DNA of 13,379 bases, from assembly GCA_035547155.1 (NCBI GenBank), contig DASZVJ010000252.1, positions 1-13,379 of the forward strand, written 5' to 3'. Positions 1 through 8,059 of this stretch are shown piece after piece. Origin of the DNA: CAZNMF01 sp035547155. GTDB taxonomy: Bacteria > Acidobacteriota > Vicinamibacteria > Vicinamibacterales > SCN-69-37. How positions within the stretch are numbered: position 1 is the stretch's first letter; each line of letters begins with the position of its first letter. A model generated the notes under the pieces. The model had not been told where the DNA came from and did not search any database. It worked only from the letters and a program-made list of their open reading frames with translations. The translations under genes were made by a program, and so were the position numbers.

Positions 1-2
1 GG

Positions 3-389
3 GCGTTCATCGAGGCGGCGCAGCCGCAGGAGGCGGAGTTCGTCCGCTTCGGGCTGCCGCCGGACTTCATCGCCGCGCTGCAGCGTCAGGTCGACGCGCT
101 GGAGCAGGCGATGAGCTCGCGGCGGAAGGGCCGCTTCGGCGTGCGATCGGCGCGCGCCGGCATCGGTGCGGCGCTCGCGCGCACCGCCGAGGCCCTTCAT
201 CGTCTCGACGTCGTCGTGCCCAACGCCGTGCGGACAGATCCCGTCCGCCTGGCGGCCTGGCAGAGCGCCCGCCACATCGACGGCGGCATCCGGTCCTCGT
301 CGTCATCGCCGGCGACGGAGCCGGCGGTCACCGCCGCGGCAGCCACACCCGCCGCGGCGCCGGAGGCCGGGCTCGAGAAGGCGTCGTAA
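3..389 (+). CDS. Hypothetical protein, 3' end only
   Basis: The frame is open from the left edge to a TAA at 387-389, giving the last 128 residues of a protein that starts outside the window. The visible part has an amphipathic helical stretch (FGLPPDFIAALQRQVDALEQ), a basic segment, a second helical stretch ending in LDVVVPNAVRTDP and LAAWQSARHI, then a low-complexity Ser/Ala/Pro tail. From memory the pattern of an FxxxGLPxDF motif followed by a DxxVxNxxRxDPxxLAAW motif recurs in a family of roughly 200-residue uncharacterised proteins common in Acidobacteriota genomes; I cannot name a function. An internal ATG at 111 is in the same frame but splits the helical domain, so I prefer a start off the window. 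A hairpin terminator follows 21 bases after the stop. Confidence 0.6.
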   Translation, partial: AFIEAAQPQEAEFVRFGLPPDFIAALQRQVDALEQAMSSRRKGRFGVRSARAGIGAALARTAEALHRLDVVVPNAVRTDPVRLAAWQSARHIDGGIRSSSSSPATEPAVTAAAATPAAAPEAGLEKAS

Positions 390-410
390 GTGCGTCCGTG
401 CGTGAAGAAG

Positions 411-454
411 CAACCGGGGTTCCTCGGAAGAGCGGGGAGCCCCGGTTGTTGTTG
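411..454 (+). terminator. Rho-independent-like terminator hairpin
   Basis: CAACCGGGG at 411-419 is the exact reverse complement of CCCCGGTTG at 440-448. The stem can extend inward through TTCC (420-423) against GGAG-type bases at 436-439, leaving a loop of about 8-12 bases. A T-rich tail (TTGTTGTCGTTG) follows on the plus strand. It lies between the convergent ends of the partial plus-strand gene and the minus-strand toxin gene, so it probably ends the first and may serve both. Confidence 0.7.
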
Positions 455-471
455 TCGTTGAAGATCCGCTG

Positions 472-771
472 CTACCGTCGATCTCTCCAATAGCCTGGCC
501 GGCGACTCGTATGCGCGACTGCGACGACGTAGATGTCGTCCTCGCGAATCCGGTAGACGACGTTGTACGGGAACCGATTCACACGCAGCTGCCGGCTCTG
601 CTGGCGCGTCGCGCGGGGTGCGCCGATCTCGGGATGTGCTCGAATCAGTTCGATGGTTTCAGTAATCGCGTCGAAGAGCTCGGCGCCCAAGCCGGAACGT
701 TGTTCCTCGTACCATCGAATGGCGTCGATCAGCTCGGCAGCCGCCGGATCACTCAGCTGAAACGGCTTCAC
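472..771 (-). CDS. ParE/RelE-family toxin of a type II toxin-antitoxin pair
   Basis: This 99-residue protein has the size and layout of RelE/ParE superfamily toxins: an N-terminal strand (FQLSDPAAAELIDAIRWYEE), a helix-rich middle with the 'HPEIGAP' turn, then strands LRVNRFPYNVVYRIREDDIYVVAVAHTS in which the R-x-x-x-FPYxVVYR pattern and the C-terminal AHTSRRPGYW are typical of the ParE branch. ParE members poison DNA gyrase, RelE members cleave mRNA; the sequence alone does not decide which. The gene starts with GTG (769-771) that overlaps the antitoxin stop by three bases (GTGA junction), so the two are translationally coupled in the usual antitoxin-first order. It lies in antisense to the non-coding upstream extension of the peptidase reading frame. 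Confidence 0.85.
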   Translation of the reverse strand: MKPFQLSDPAAAELIDAIRWYEEQRSGLGAELFDAITETIELIRAHPEIGAPRATRQQSRQLRVNRFPYNVVYRIREDDIYVVAVAHTSRRPGYWRDRR

Positions 772-1004
772 CGCCCGAGCAGATCTTTCTCGATCCGCCG
801 TTTGACATGTTCCCAGGGTTCGAGCCGAATCGTACCGCTCTCGATGGCCTCGATCCGTCGATCGATTTCGTCGTTCCAGACGGCTTCCGCGCCGGGATCG
901 GCCGGCCCGTCGAGGCTCGCGAGGATTTCGGCGGCCAGCTCAGCTCGGGCTGACGAATCCAGCCGGAGCGCATCCGCCAAAACCGCCTGGGCGCCTTTGG
1001 TCAT
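768..1004 (-). CDS. Addiction-module antitoxin (unstable antitoxin family)
   Basis: This is a 78-residue, acidic, helix-rich protein. The segment LDSSARAELAAEILASLDG followed by a variable linker and VWNDEIDRRIEAIESG matches the small 'putative addiction module component' family (pattern: L..eR.eLa..Ll.SLd, then W..Ei..R..e...G), which partners ParE/RelE toxins. The C-terminal part, EHVKRRIEKDLLG, would form the toxin-binding helix. It has no obvious DNA-binding domain. The start is ATG at 1002-1004 with no Shine-Dalgarno; a good promoter ends seven bases upstream, so the mRNA may be leaderless. Confidence 0.85.
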   Translation of the reverse strand: MTKGAQAVLADALRLDSSARAELAAEILASLDGPADPGAEAVWNDEIDRRIEAIESGTIRLEPWEHVKRRIEKDLLGR

Positions 1005-1010
1005 GTTCCG

Positions 1011-1039
1011 ATCCTACGCTCGACCGGCGCGTGCGGCAA
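1011..1039 (-). promoter_or_regulatory. Promoter of the toxin-antitoxin operon (sigma-70 type)
   Basis: Read on the minus strand, TTGCCG (1039-1034) and TAGGAT (1016-1011) are separated by exactly 17 bases; each hexamer matches four of six consensus positions. The expected transcription start, 6-8 bases after the -10, falls on or next to the A of the antitoxin ATG at 1004. Seen in sequence; function is inferred. Confidence 0.5.
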
Positions 1040-1158
1040 TGACGCGATTCAGCCGAGTGCACCACGTTCGACTGCCTGTCCGTGGGAGGCGCGTGTCCAA
1101 CGTGCTAGAGTCGCCGCGACCCGCAACAGGAATCGGTCAAACGGGAGTCGCCTTTCGC

Positions 1159-2022
1159 ATGAACCGAAGCATCGCCGGAGCGATCGTCGGTGTGTTCGTC
1201 CTGGCCTCAGGGACGATGCCCGCCGGCGTCTCGGCGCGGCAGGATTCCGGCTTCAAAGACGCGATTGCGGCTATCGCGGCGGGTGAAGACTCGGCGGCGC
1301 GCGGGCGCGCGATCACCGATGCGTTGGAACGCGCGGGCATCGACGTCCGTCGCGAGGACTTTTCATTTCCGCAATTCACCGGCACGAACATCGTCGCGAC
1401 GATTTCGGCGGCCGGTGCGACGAAGACGCTGCTGCTCGGCGCGCACTACGATCGCACGCCCAAAGGCACCGGGGCGATCGACAACGCCGCAAGCTGCGTC
1501 GTGATCGAGCGTCTGTTCGCGGATTTGAAAAAGACGCCGCTGACGCACTACGCCGTCACGGCCGTGTTCTTCGATCTCGAGGAGCGAGGCCTCGTCGGCT
1601 CGCAAGCGTATTTCGCGCGCCATCAAAGCGACACGCGGCCGGACGCCGCGATCAACTTCGACATCTTCGGCTACGGCGACACGCTGTTCGTCGACGCGTC
1701 CTCGCCCGATGGGCCGTTGCTAGCGTCGTTGCAGGACGCCGCGAAGGACAGTCCGATTCACGTGCGCGCGATTTCGTCGATGAAGGACTATCCCGCGAGC
1801 GATCACCGGATCATGATGGGGGCCGGCATCGACACGCTGGGCGTCGCGCTGATCGACGCCCCCGAAATCGACGCCGTTCTCCAACACAACGGCGCGCCCC
1901 CACGAATCGTGACGATCATCCACACGCCCGAGGACACGATCGACAAGATCCGCCCGGACGACATGGAACGGGCCTTTCCGGTGATCGAGAAGACGGTTCG
2001 GCTGATCGACGCTCGCAACTGA
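1159..2022 (+). CDS. Secreted M28-family zinc metallopeptidase
   Basis: The 287-residue product starts with a signal peptide (basic MNRS, hydrophobic AGAIVGVFVLASG, cleavage likely near VSARQ, residues 24-28), so it acts outside the cytoplasm. The rest is a single M28 (aminopeptidase Y/S-like) domain with all expected metal and catalytic residues: AHYD (H96), the bridging Asp in GAIDNAAS (D108), the DLEERG pair (E141 catalytic, E142 metal), Asp in NFDIFG (D168) and the last His in IIHTPEDT (H255). This family removes N-terminal residues from peptides using two zinc ions. The frame stays open upstream to 511, but that part is low-quality sequence antisense to the toxin-antitoxin genes; ATG 1159 followed at once by a signal peptide is the clear start. 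A TAGAGT (1106-1111) may be a -10 but has no matching -35. Substrate unknown. Confidence 0.88.
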   Translation: MNRSIAGAIVGVFVLASGTMPAGVSARQDSGFKDAIAAIAAGEDSAARGRAITDALERAGIDVRREDFSFPQFTGTNIVATISAAGATKTLLLGAHYDRTPKGTGAIDNAASCVVIERLFADLKKTPLTHYAVTAVFFDLEERGLVGSQAYFARHQSDTRPDAAINFDIFGYGDTLFVDASSPDGPLLASLQDAAKDSPIHVRAISSMKDYPASDHRIMMGAGIDTLGVALIDAPEIDAVLQHNGAPPRIVTIIHTPEDTIDKIRPDDMERAFPVIEKTVRLIDARN

Positions 2023-2051
2023 TCTCGCCAAGCGTAGCGCTGCCTGCCTTC

Positions 2052-2136
2052 GTCCCCTGGTCCCCTGGTCCCCTGGTCCCCTCGTCCCCCGGTCCCCTGG
2101 TCCCCTGGTCCCTTGGTCCCTTGGTCCCCGGTCCCG
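2052..2136. repeat. GTCCCCTG octamer tandem array
   Basis: About eleven head-to-tail copies of an 8-bp unit run between the peptidase stop and the aminotransferase start. Units 1-3, 6 and 7 are perfect GTCCCCTG; units 4 and 5 end in TC or CG, units 8 and 9 are GTCCCTTG, and the last two are shortened to 7 and 6 bases. The minus strand carries regularly spaced GGGG runs with ACCA spacers. Degeneracy increases toward the aminotransferase. Confidence 0.95.
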
Positions 2137-2149
2137 CCGCCCATAAACT
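2121..2149 (+). promoter_or_regulatory. Possible aminotransferase promoter using the end of the octamer array
   Basis: TTGGTC (2121-2126), lying in the degenerate end of the octamer array, and TAAACT (2144-2149) are separated by 17 bases. The -10 matches four of six and the -35 only three of six consensus bases. The -10 ends seven bases before the ATG at 2156, the same geometry as at the antitoxin gene, which would again give a leaderless or nearly leaderless mRNA. Confidence 0.3.
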
Positions 2150-2155
2150 AGTCCG

Positions 2156-3451
2156 ATGTCTCTCGATCCCCAAGCCGAGCAACTCAATACCGTCATCCGC
2201 CAGGCCAATCCCGCCGTGGAGCGCATGCTCGCGGCGCGCGGCAAGGCCATCTTCTTTCCCAAGCTGGGCGTGCTCTCGCAAAGCGCTGAGGCCGCCGGCA
2301 AGGACATCAACGCGACCATCGGCATCGCGCTCGAAGACGACGGCGCGCCGGTGGCGCTGCCGAGCGTGGCGAAAGAGCTGAATCTGCCGCTGAACGAGGC
2401 GTTCCCGTACGCGCCGAGCCCGGGCCGGCCGGACATCCGCAAGCTGTGGCGCGAGATGCTGCTGAAGAAGAACCCGGGCCTCGCGGGCCGCTCATTCGGC
2501 CAGCCCGTCGTCACGGCGGCGCTCACGCACGGGCTCAGCATGGCCGGCTATCTCTTCGCCGAGCCGGGCGACACGGTCATCCTGCCGGACTTGTACTGGG
2601 AGAACTACGATCTGATCTTCGGCAGCGCGTACGGCGCGACGCTGAAGACGTTTCCGACGTACACCGCGAAGGGCGCGTTCAACGTCGACGCGCTCGCGGC
2701 CGAGCTGCGCGGACCGGTGGGGAAGAAGATCGTCCTGCTCAACTTCCCGAACAACCCGAGCGGCTACACGCCGACCGAATCCGAAGCGCGTGCCATCGTC
2801 GGCCTGCTCACCGCCGAAGCCGCGCGCGGCAGCGCCGTTGTCGTGCTGATCGACGACGCGTATTTCGGATTGGTGTTCGAGGAGGGCGTGATCAAGCAGT
2901 CGATCTTCGTCGACCTGTGCGACGCGCATTCGAACCTGCTCGCAGTGAAGATCGACGGCGCGACGAAGGAAGACTACGTCTGGGGCTTCCGCGTCGGCTT
3001 CCTCACGTTCGGTGTGAAGGGCGGCACCGCCGAGCTCTACGGCGCGATCGAGGCGAAGGCCGGCGGCGCGATCCGCGGCAACATCAGCAACTCGTCGAAC
3101 CCCGCGCAGTCGATGCTCGTGCACGCATGGAAGTCCGGCGCGTACGACGCGGAGAAGGCGCAGAAGTACGCGCTGCTCGCGAAGCGCTATCGGACCGTGC
3201 GCGAGATCCTCGCGGCGCATCCGGAGTACGCGGAGCAGTTCGTCCCGCTGCCATTCAACTCGGGCTACTTCATGTGCATCCGCCCGCTGCACGCCGACGC
3301 GGAGAAGCTGCGCAAGAAGCTGCTCGCGGATTACTCGACCGGCACGATCAACTTCAACGGCGTGCTGCGCATCGCGTTCTCCGCGACGCCGACGGCGAAG
3401 TTGGCGAAGCTGTTCGAGAACATCTACAAAGCGGCGGGCGAATTGGCGTGA
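2156..3451 (+). CDS. Fold-type I PLP-dependent aminotransferase (class I/II)
   Basis: The 431-residue protein carries the class I/II aminotransferase landmarks. There is a glycine-rich N-terminal substrate region (YAPSPGRPDIRKLWREML), THGLSMAGYLF at the cofactor phosphate region, NFPNNPSGYTPT with the Asn that contacts the PLP ring (around N200), LIDDAYFG with the pyridinium Asp and Tyr (233-236), the Schiff-base Lys in DGATKEDYVWGFRVGF (most likely K271) and the C-terminal carboxylate-binding Arg in LRIAFS. It would move amino groups between an amino acid and a 2-oxo acid in the cytoplasm. Length is a little above the usual 390-410, and the motifs around the lysine (GATKED instead of SxSK) put it in a divergent branch; substrate not assignable, aromatic or aspartate-like both possible. 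It has its own upstream array and promoter-like site and is followed by repeats and a tRNA promoter, so it is probably transcribed alone. Confidence 0.88.
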   Translation: MSLDPQAEQLNTVIRQANPAVERMLAARGKAIFFPKLGVLSQSAEAAGKDINATIGIALEDDGAPVALPSVAKELNLPLNEAFPYAPSPGRPDIRKLWREMLLKKNPGLAGRSFGQPVVTAALTHGLSMAGYLFAEPGDTVILPDLYWENYDLIFGSAYGATLKTFPTYTAKGAFNVDALAAELRGPVGKKIVLLNFPNNPSGYTPTESEARAIVGLLTAEAARGSAVVVLIDDAYFGLVFEEGVIKQSIFVDLCDAHSNLLAVKIDGATKEDYVWGFRVGFLTFGVKGGTAELYGAIEAKAGGAIRGNISNSSNPAQSMLVHAWKSGAYDAEKAQKYALLAKRYRTVREILAAHPEYAEQFVPLPFNSGYFMCIRPLHADAEKLRKKLLADYSTGTINFNGVLRIAFSATPTAKLAKLFENIYKAAGELA

Positions 3452-3456
3452 ACGCC

Positions 3457-3482
3457 GGGCGGCCACAAGGGCCGCCCCTACG
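3457..3482 (+). repeat. REP-like hairpin element, copy A forward
   Basis: GGGCGGCC (3457-3464), loop ACAAG, GGCCGCCC (3470-3477), tail CTACG: a perfect 8-bp hairpin with a fixed 3' tail. It begins six bases after the aminotransferase stop. The same element in reverse orientation is at 3561-3587. Confidence 0.9.
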
Positions 3483-3533
3483 CCCGTAGCCCGCAGCCTG
3501 TGGCCCGAAGCCTGCGTAGGGCGCCCTTGTGGC
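3483..3533. repeat. Degenerate GCCCGNAGCC-type array and decayed REP copy
   Basis: Between the paired hairpin elements lie three imperfect copies of a GCCCGTAGCC / CCCGCAGCCTG / GCCCGAAGCCTG motif (about 3483-3514), then a decayed reverse copy of the REP element at 3515-3533 in which the stem has lost bases (CGTAGGGCGCCCTTGTGGC). No gene fits here. Confidence 0.6.
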
Positions 3534-3560
3534 ACATCATCGCCCGTCGCCCACGGCCAT

Positions 3561-3587
3561 CGTAGGGGCCGCCCTTGTGGCGGCCCG
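3561..3587 (-). repeat. REP-like hairpin element, copy A reverse
   Basis: This is the reverse complement of the unit at 3457: CGTAG tail, GGGCCGCC, loop CTTGT, GGCGGCCC. The stem is perfect. A single TTCGAA lies just after it (3594-3599), perhaps a remnant of the heptamer repeat seen elsewhere. Confidence 0.9.
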
Positions 3588-3600
3588 ATGAAGTTCGAAA

Positions 3601-3629
3601 TTGGCGCTGCCTGCCAAATCGCCTATGAT
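3601..3629 (+). promoter_or_regulatory. Promoter for tRNA(CAU) and tilS
   Basis: TTGGCG (3601-3606) and TATGAT (3624-3629) are exactly 17 bases apart, matching four and five of six sigma-70 consensus bases. The start would be near 3636, just before the tRNA 5' end at 3642. The spacer contains an inverted repeat (TTGGC...GCCAA, 3601-3605 with 3613-3617). This is the best promoter in the window. Confidence 0.7.
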
Positions 3630-3641
3630 CGTCCGTCTGGC

Positions 3642-3718
3642 GCCGGTGTAGCTCAGGTGGTTAGAGCATGCGGCTCATATCCGCAGTGTCCGGGGTTCGA
3701 CTCCCTGCACCGGCACCA
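3642..3718 (+). tRNA. tRNA with CAU anticodon (elongator Met or Ile2)
   Basis: A full cloverleaf is seen: acceptor GCCGGTG (3642-3648) with CACCGGC (3708-3714); D arm GCTC/GAGC (3651-3654, 3664-3667); anticodon stem TGCGG/CCGCA (3669-3673, 3681-3685) with loop CTCATAT and anticodon CAT at 3676-3678; variable loop GTGTC; T arm CGGGG-TTCGACT-CCCTG with one G-T pair; discriminator A 3715 and encoded CCA 3716-3718. G1-C72 is paired and the anticodon stem lacks three G-C pairs in a row, so it is not the initiator. CAU tRNAs that are not initiators are either elongator Met or, when modified by TilS to lysidine, Ile for AUA codons. The gene is 11 bases before tilS, which makes Ile2 tempting, but E. 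coli TilS favours C4-G69 and C5-G68 pairs and here both are G-C in the other direction. Identity is left open. Confidence 0.95.
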
Positions 3719-3729
3719 CCTTTTCCTTC

Positions 3730-5207
3730 ATGGCCTCGCCCCTGGCTCGGCGCGTCGCGCGCGCGATTCGGCGCCGGGGCCTGTGGCGCGACGATGACCG
3801 CGTCGCCGTCGCCATTTCAGGCGGCCCTGACTCCGTCGCGCTGACCCTGCTGCTCGCCGAGTTGGCGCCGAATAAGGCACTTCCAAACTTCGAACTTCGA
3901 ACTTCGAACTTCGAAGTTGACCGCGACGCCTTCGGCGCACTTGACAGTTCTGAAACGCGCTCCAAGGCGCGCTGGCAGCTCGTGGGCCTCATCCACGTCG
4001 ATCACCAGCTCCGCGGCGCCGAGTCCGACGCGGACGCGGCGTTCTGCGCCGCGCTGGCGGCGCGCCTCGATCTGCCGATTGATCGAACATCCGTGGATGT
4101 GACCTCGCACGCGGCGCGGGAACGACGATCGCTGGAAGCATCAGCGCGCGAGCTGCGCTACGGCGCCTTCGCCGCTGCTGCCGCTCGTCTCGACGCCACC
4201 GTCGTCGTCACCGGCCACACGAGCGACGACCAGGCCGAGACCGTGCTGCTGCGCCTGCTCCGCGGCGCGACCATGCGCGGCGTGTCGGCGATCCGGTGGC
4301 GGCGTGGCCTCTACGCGCGGCCGCTGCTCGAGTGCCGGCGCGCGGAGCTGCGCGCGTATCTCGCCGAGCGCGACGAGGCGTTTCGCGAGGACAGCTCGAA
4401 CGCCGACGAGACGATCCCGCGCAATCGTCTGCGCCGCGCGTTGATGCCGGCGATCGAAGAGATGTGGCCCGGCGGTGTCCAGGCGCTCGCGCGGTTCGCG
4501 GAGCTGGCGGCCGACGATGAGGCGCTGCTGGCGAAGATGGCGGAGGACTGCGACGTGCGGGTCCGTTCGGCCGCGGACGGTGTCGAACTGAAAAGAGGCC
4601 CGTTGGCCGCGCTGCCGGCGCCGATTGCGCGTCGCGTGGTCCGCGCGGGCCTCGAGGCGGCCGGCGGCAGACCGGCCGCGCGCGACGTCGAAGCTGTCCG
4701 GCGGCTCGCGGCCTCGTCCAAGCAGAGAGGTCGGCTGACGCTGCACGGCGTGCGTGTGGACGTCGAGGCGGGCCGCGTCCGCGTTGGCCTGAATCGGCCG
4801 TCCGAGCCGCACGTGACGTTCGCGTACGAGTTGCCGGTGCCGGGTGACGTCGAGATTCTCGAAACCCGGACGCGGCTTCGGGCGTCTTTGCTTACAAGCC
4901 CCGAGCGGCCCGCGGGGACGCCGGACGTCGCGGTGCTCCAGGCGAGCGCGGTGGCCGCGCCGCTGACGGTCCGGACGCGGCGGCCGGGCGATCGATTTCG
5001 TCCGCTCGGCGCGCCCGGATCGAAGACGCTGCAGGATTTGCTGGTGGATCGCAAAGTGCCGCTGATGCAGCGGCAGGCCGTGCCGGTCGTGACCGATCGG
5101 GACGGCCGGATCGTGTGGGTCGCGGGCGTCGAGATTGCCCACGATTGCCGCGTCACGAGGCCCGAAGACGGCATGGTAAAGTTGGAATTGGTCACAAAGG
5201 GCATCCT

Positions 5208-5211
<4 letters not shown>
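3730..5211 (+). CDS. tilS: tRNA(Ile)-lysidine synthase
   Basis: TilS attaches lysine to C34 of tRNA-Ile2 (CAU) using ATP, so that it reads AUA as Ile; it is normally essential. The 493-residue product has the N-type ATP pyrophosphatase P-loop SGGPDS (30-35), HVDHQLRG (89-96), TGHTSDDQAETVLLRLLRG, a RPLL motif, EDSSN...RNRLRR, and the C-terminal domain with TRRPGDRFRPLG...KTLQDLLVDRKVP and WVAGVEIA. It is longer than usual because about 30 extra residues separate the P-loop from HVDH (53 residues between the motifs, against about 22 in E. coli TilS from memory). The extra segment includes a heptamer tandem repeat translated as NFELRTSNFEV (53-63). ATG 3730 lies 11 bases after the tRNA CCA end, so tilS is probably co-transcribed with it; no Shine-Dalgarno is seen. 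The TGA overlaps the ftsH start. Confidence 0.93.
3886..3918. repeat. TTCGAAC heptamer array inside tilS
   Basis: Four head-to-tail copies of AACTTCG (3886-3913) are followed by AAGTT, so the array ends in the palindrome AACTTCGAAGTT. It is read in frame as part of TilS. Its base composition is much richer in A+T than the gene around it. The same heptamer recurs at 7151-7178. Confidence 0.95.
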
Positions 5212-7142
<1,931 letters not shown>

Positions 7143-7150
7143 AGGAAAAT

Positions 7151-7178
7151 TTCGAACTTCGAACTTCGAACTTCGAAC
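7151..7178. repeat. TTCGAAC heptamer array between ftsH and folP
   Basis: Four perfect copies of TTCGAAC begin eight bases after the ftsH stop, followed by a pyrimidine-rich stretch (TTTTCTTTCCC and more) to about 7210. The array occupies the place where the folP ribosome-binding site and start would be expected. Confidence 0.95.
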
Positions 7179-7256
7179 TTTTCTTTCCCGTCCCGCACCT
7201 CTTTCTCCGTCCCGCTGGCCGATGGTCGTCAACTCGATCTAGGCCGTCGCACGCTC

Positions 7257-8045
7257 GTGATGGGGATCCTCAACATCACGCCGGACTCGTTCGCGGACGA
7301 TGGTGCGCGGATGGATCCCGATCGTGCGGCAGCCGATGCCGCGCAGATGATCGCAGACGGCGCGGACATCCTCGATGTCGGCGGCGAGTCCACGCGGCCG
7401 GGCGCGCCGGCGGTGCTGGCTGACGAAGAGTGGCGCCGCATCGCGCCGGTGCTCGAGCGTCTTCGCGGACGCGTGGACGTCCCGATCTCCGTCGACACCT
7501 ACAAGGCTGAAGTCGCCGACAAGGCGCTCGCAGCTGGCGCGACGATCGTCAACGACGTCAGCGGCCTCACGTTCGATCCCGATCTCGCCGGCGTCGTCGC
7601 ACGTCGCGGCGCGGCGATCGTGCTGATGCACACGCGCGGCCGATCGAGCGACATGTATGCCCGTGCCACGTACGACGACGTCGTGCGCGATGTGATCCGG
7701 GAGTTGGGCGAGCGCGGTGCCGCGGCGCGAGCGGCGGGCATCGACGAATCGCGCATCATCTACGATCCCGGCATCGGCTTCGCGAAACGGGCCGAGCATT
7801 CGTTCGAGGTTCTTGCGCGCTTCCCGGAATTCTCCGTGCTCGGCCGCCCGCTGCTGGCCGGACCGTCGCGCAAGTCGTTCCTCAAAGCAGCGATCGGCGA
7901 CGTCCCGGCACCGGCCCGCGTCTGGGGCACCGCCGCCGCCGTCACCGCCGCCGTCCTCGCCGGCGCCCACATCGTCCGCGTCCACGACGTCGTGGAGATG
8001 ACGCAGGTCGTCCGTGTCGCGGACGCGATTCGGGGTCAAGCCTGA
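7257..8045 (+). CDS. folP: Dihydropteroate synthase (5' end uncertain)
   Basis: FolP joins p-aminobenzoate to 6-hydroxymethyl-7,8-dihydropterin diphosphate in folate synthesis and is the sulfonamide target. The 262 residues from GTG 7257 hold the TIM-barrel motifs: NITPDSF (6-12), DVGGESTRPG (40-49), SVDTYK (78-83), NDVSG (99-103), MHTRG (usually MHMRG), YDPGIGFAK (169-177), GPSRKSF (202-208) and RVHDV (241-245). However, codons 7215-7256 in the same frame read LADGRQLDLGRRTLV, which is the expected N-terminal hairpin of the family (LxLGxRTLVMGILN), so the true protein very likely starts further up. No ATG, GTG or TTG exists in frame between the ftsH stop (7140-7142) and 7257; the only options are CTG 7215 or ATT 7149. 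No good Shine-Dalgarno precedes 7257. Confidence 0.9.
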   Translation: MMGILNITPDSFADDGARMDPDRAAADAAQMIADGADILDVGGESTRPGAPAVLADEEWRRIAPVLERLRGRVDVPISVDTYKAEVADKALAAGATIVNDVSGLTFDPDLAGVVARRGAAIVLMHTRGRSSDMYARATYDDVVRDVIRELGERGAAARAAGIDESRIIYDPGIGFAKRAEHSFEVLARFPEFSVLGRPLLAGPSRKSFLKAAIGDVPAPARVWGTAAAVTAAVLAGAHIVRVHDVVEMTQVVRVADAIRGQA

Positions 8046-8059
8046 TCGCCAGATGTGCC

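Noticed and set aside
511..1158. Long N-terminal extension of the peptidase frame
   Set aside because: It is antisense to the toxin-antitoxin genes, has no domain, and would bury the signal peptide that begins at 1159.
2037..2048. Direct repeat GCGCTGCCTGCC at 2037-2048 and 3604-3615
   Set aside because: Only 12 bases in GC-rich sequence with no shared context, so chance is likely.
1720..2541. Minus-strand open frames with collagen-like GPGDQGTRG repeats over the octamer array
   Set aside because: They are the translation of a non-coding tandem array that is stop-free by composition, and they overlap two clear plus-strand genes.
3642..3720. Integration site of a mobile element at the tRNA
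   Set aside because: No integrase gene and no second copy of the tRNA 3' end was seen in the window.
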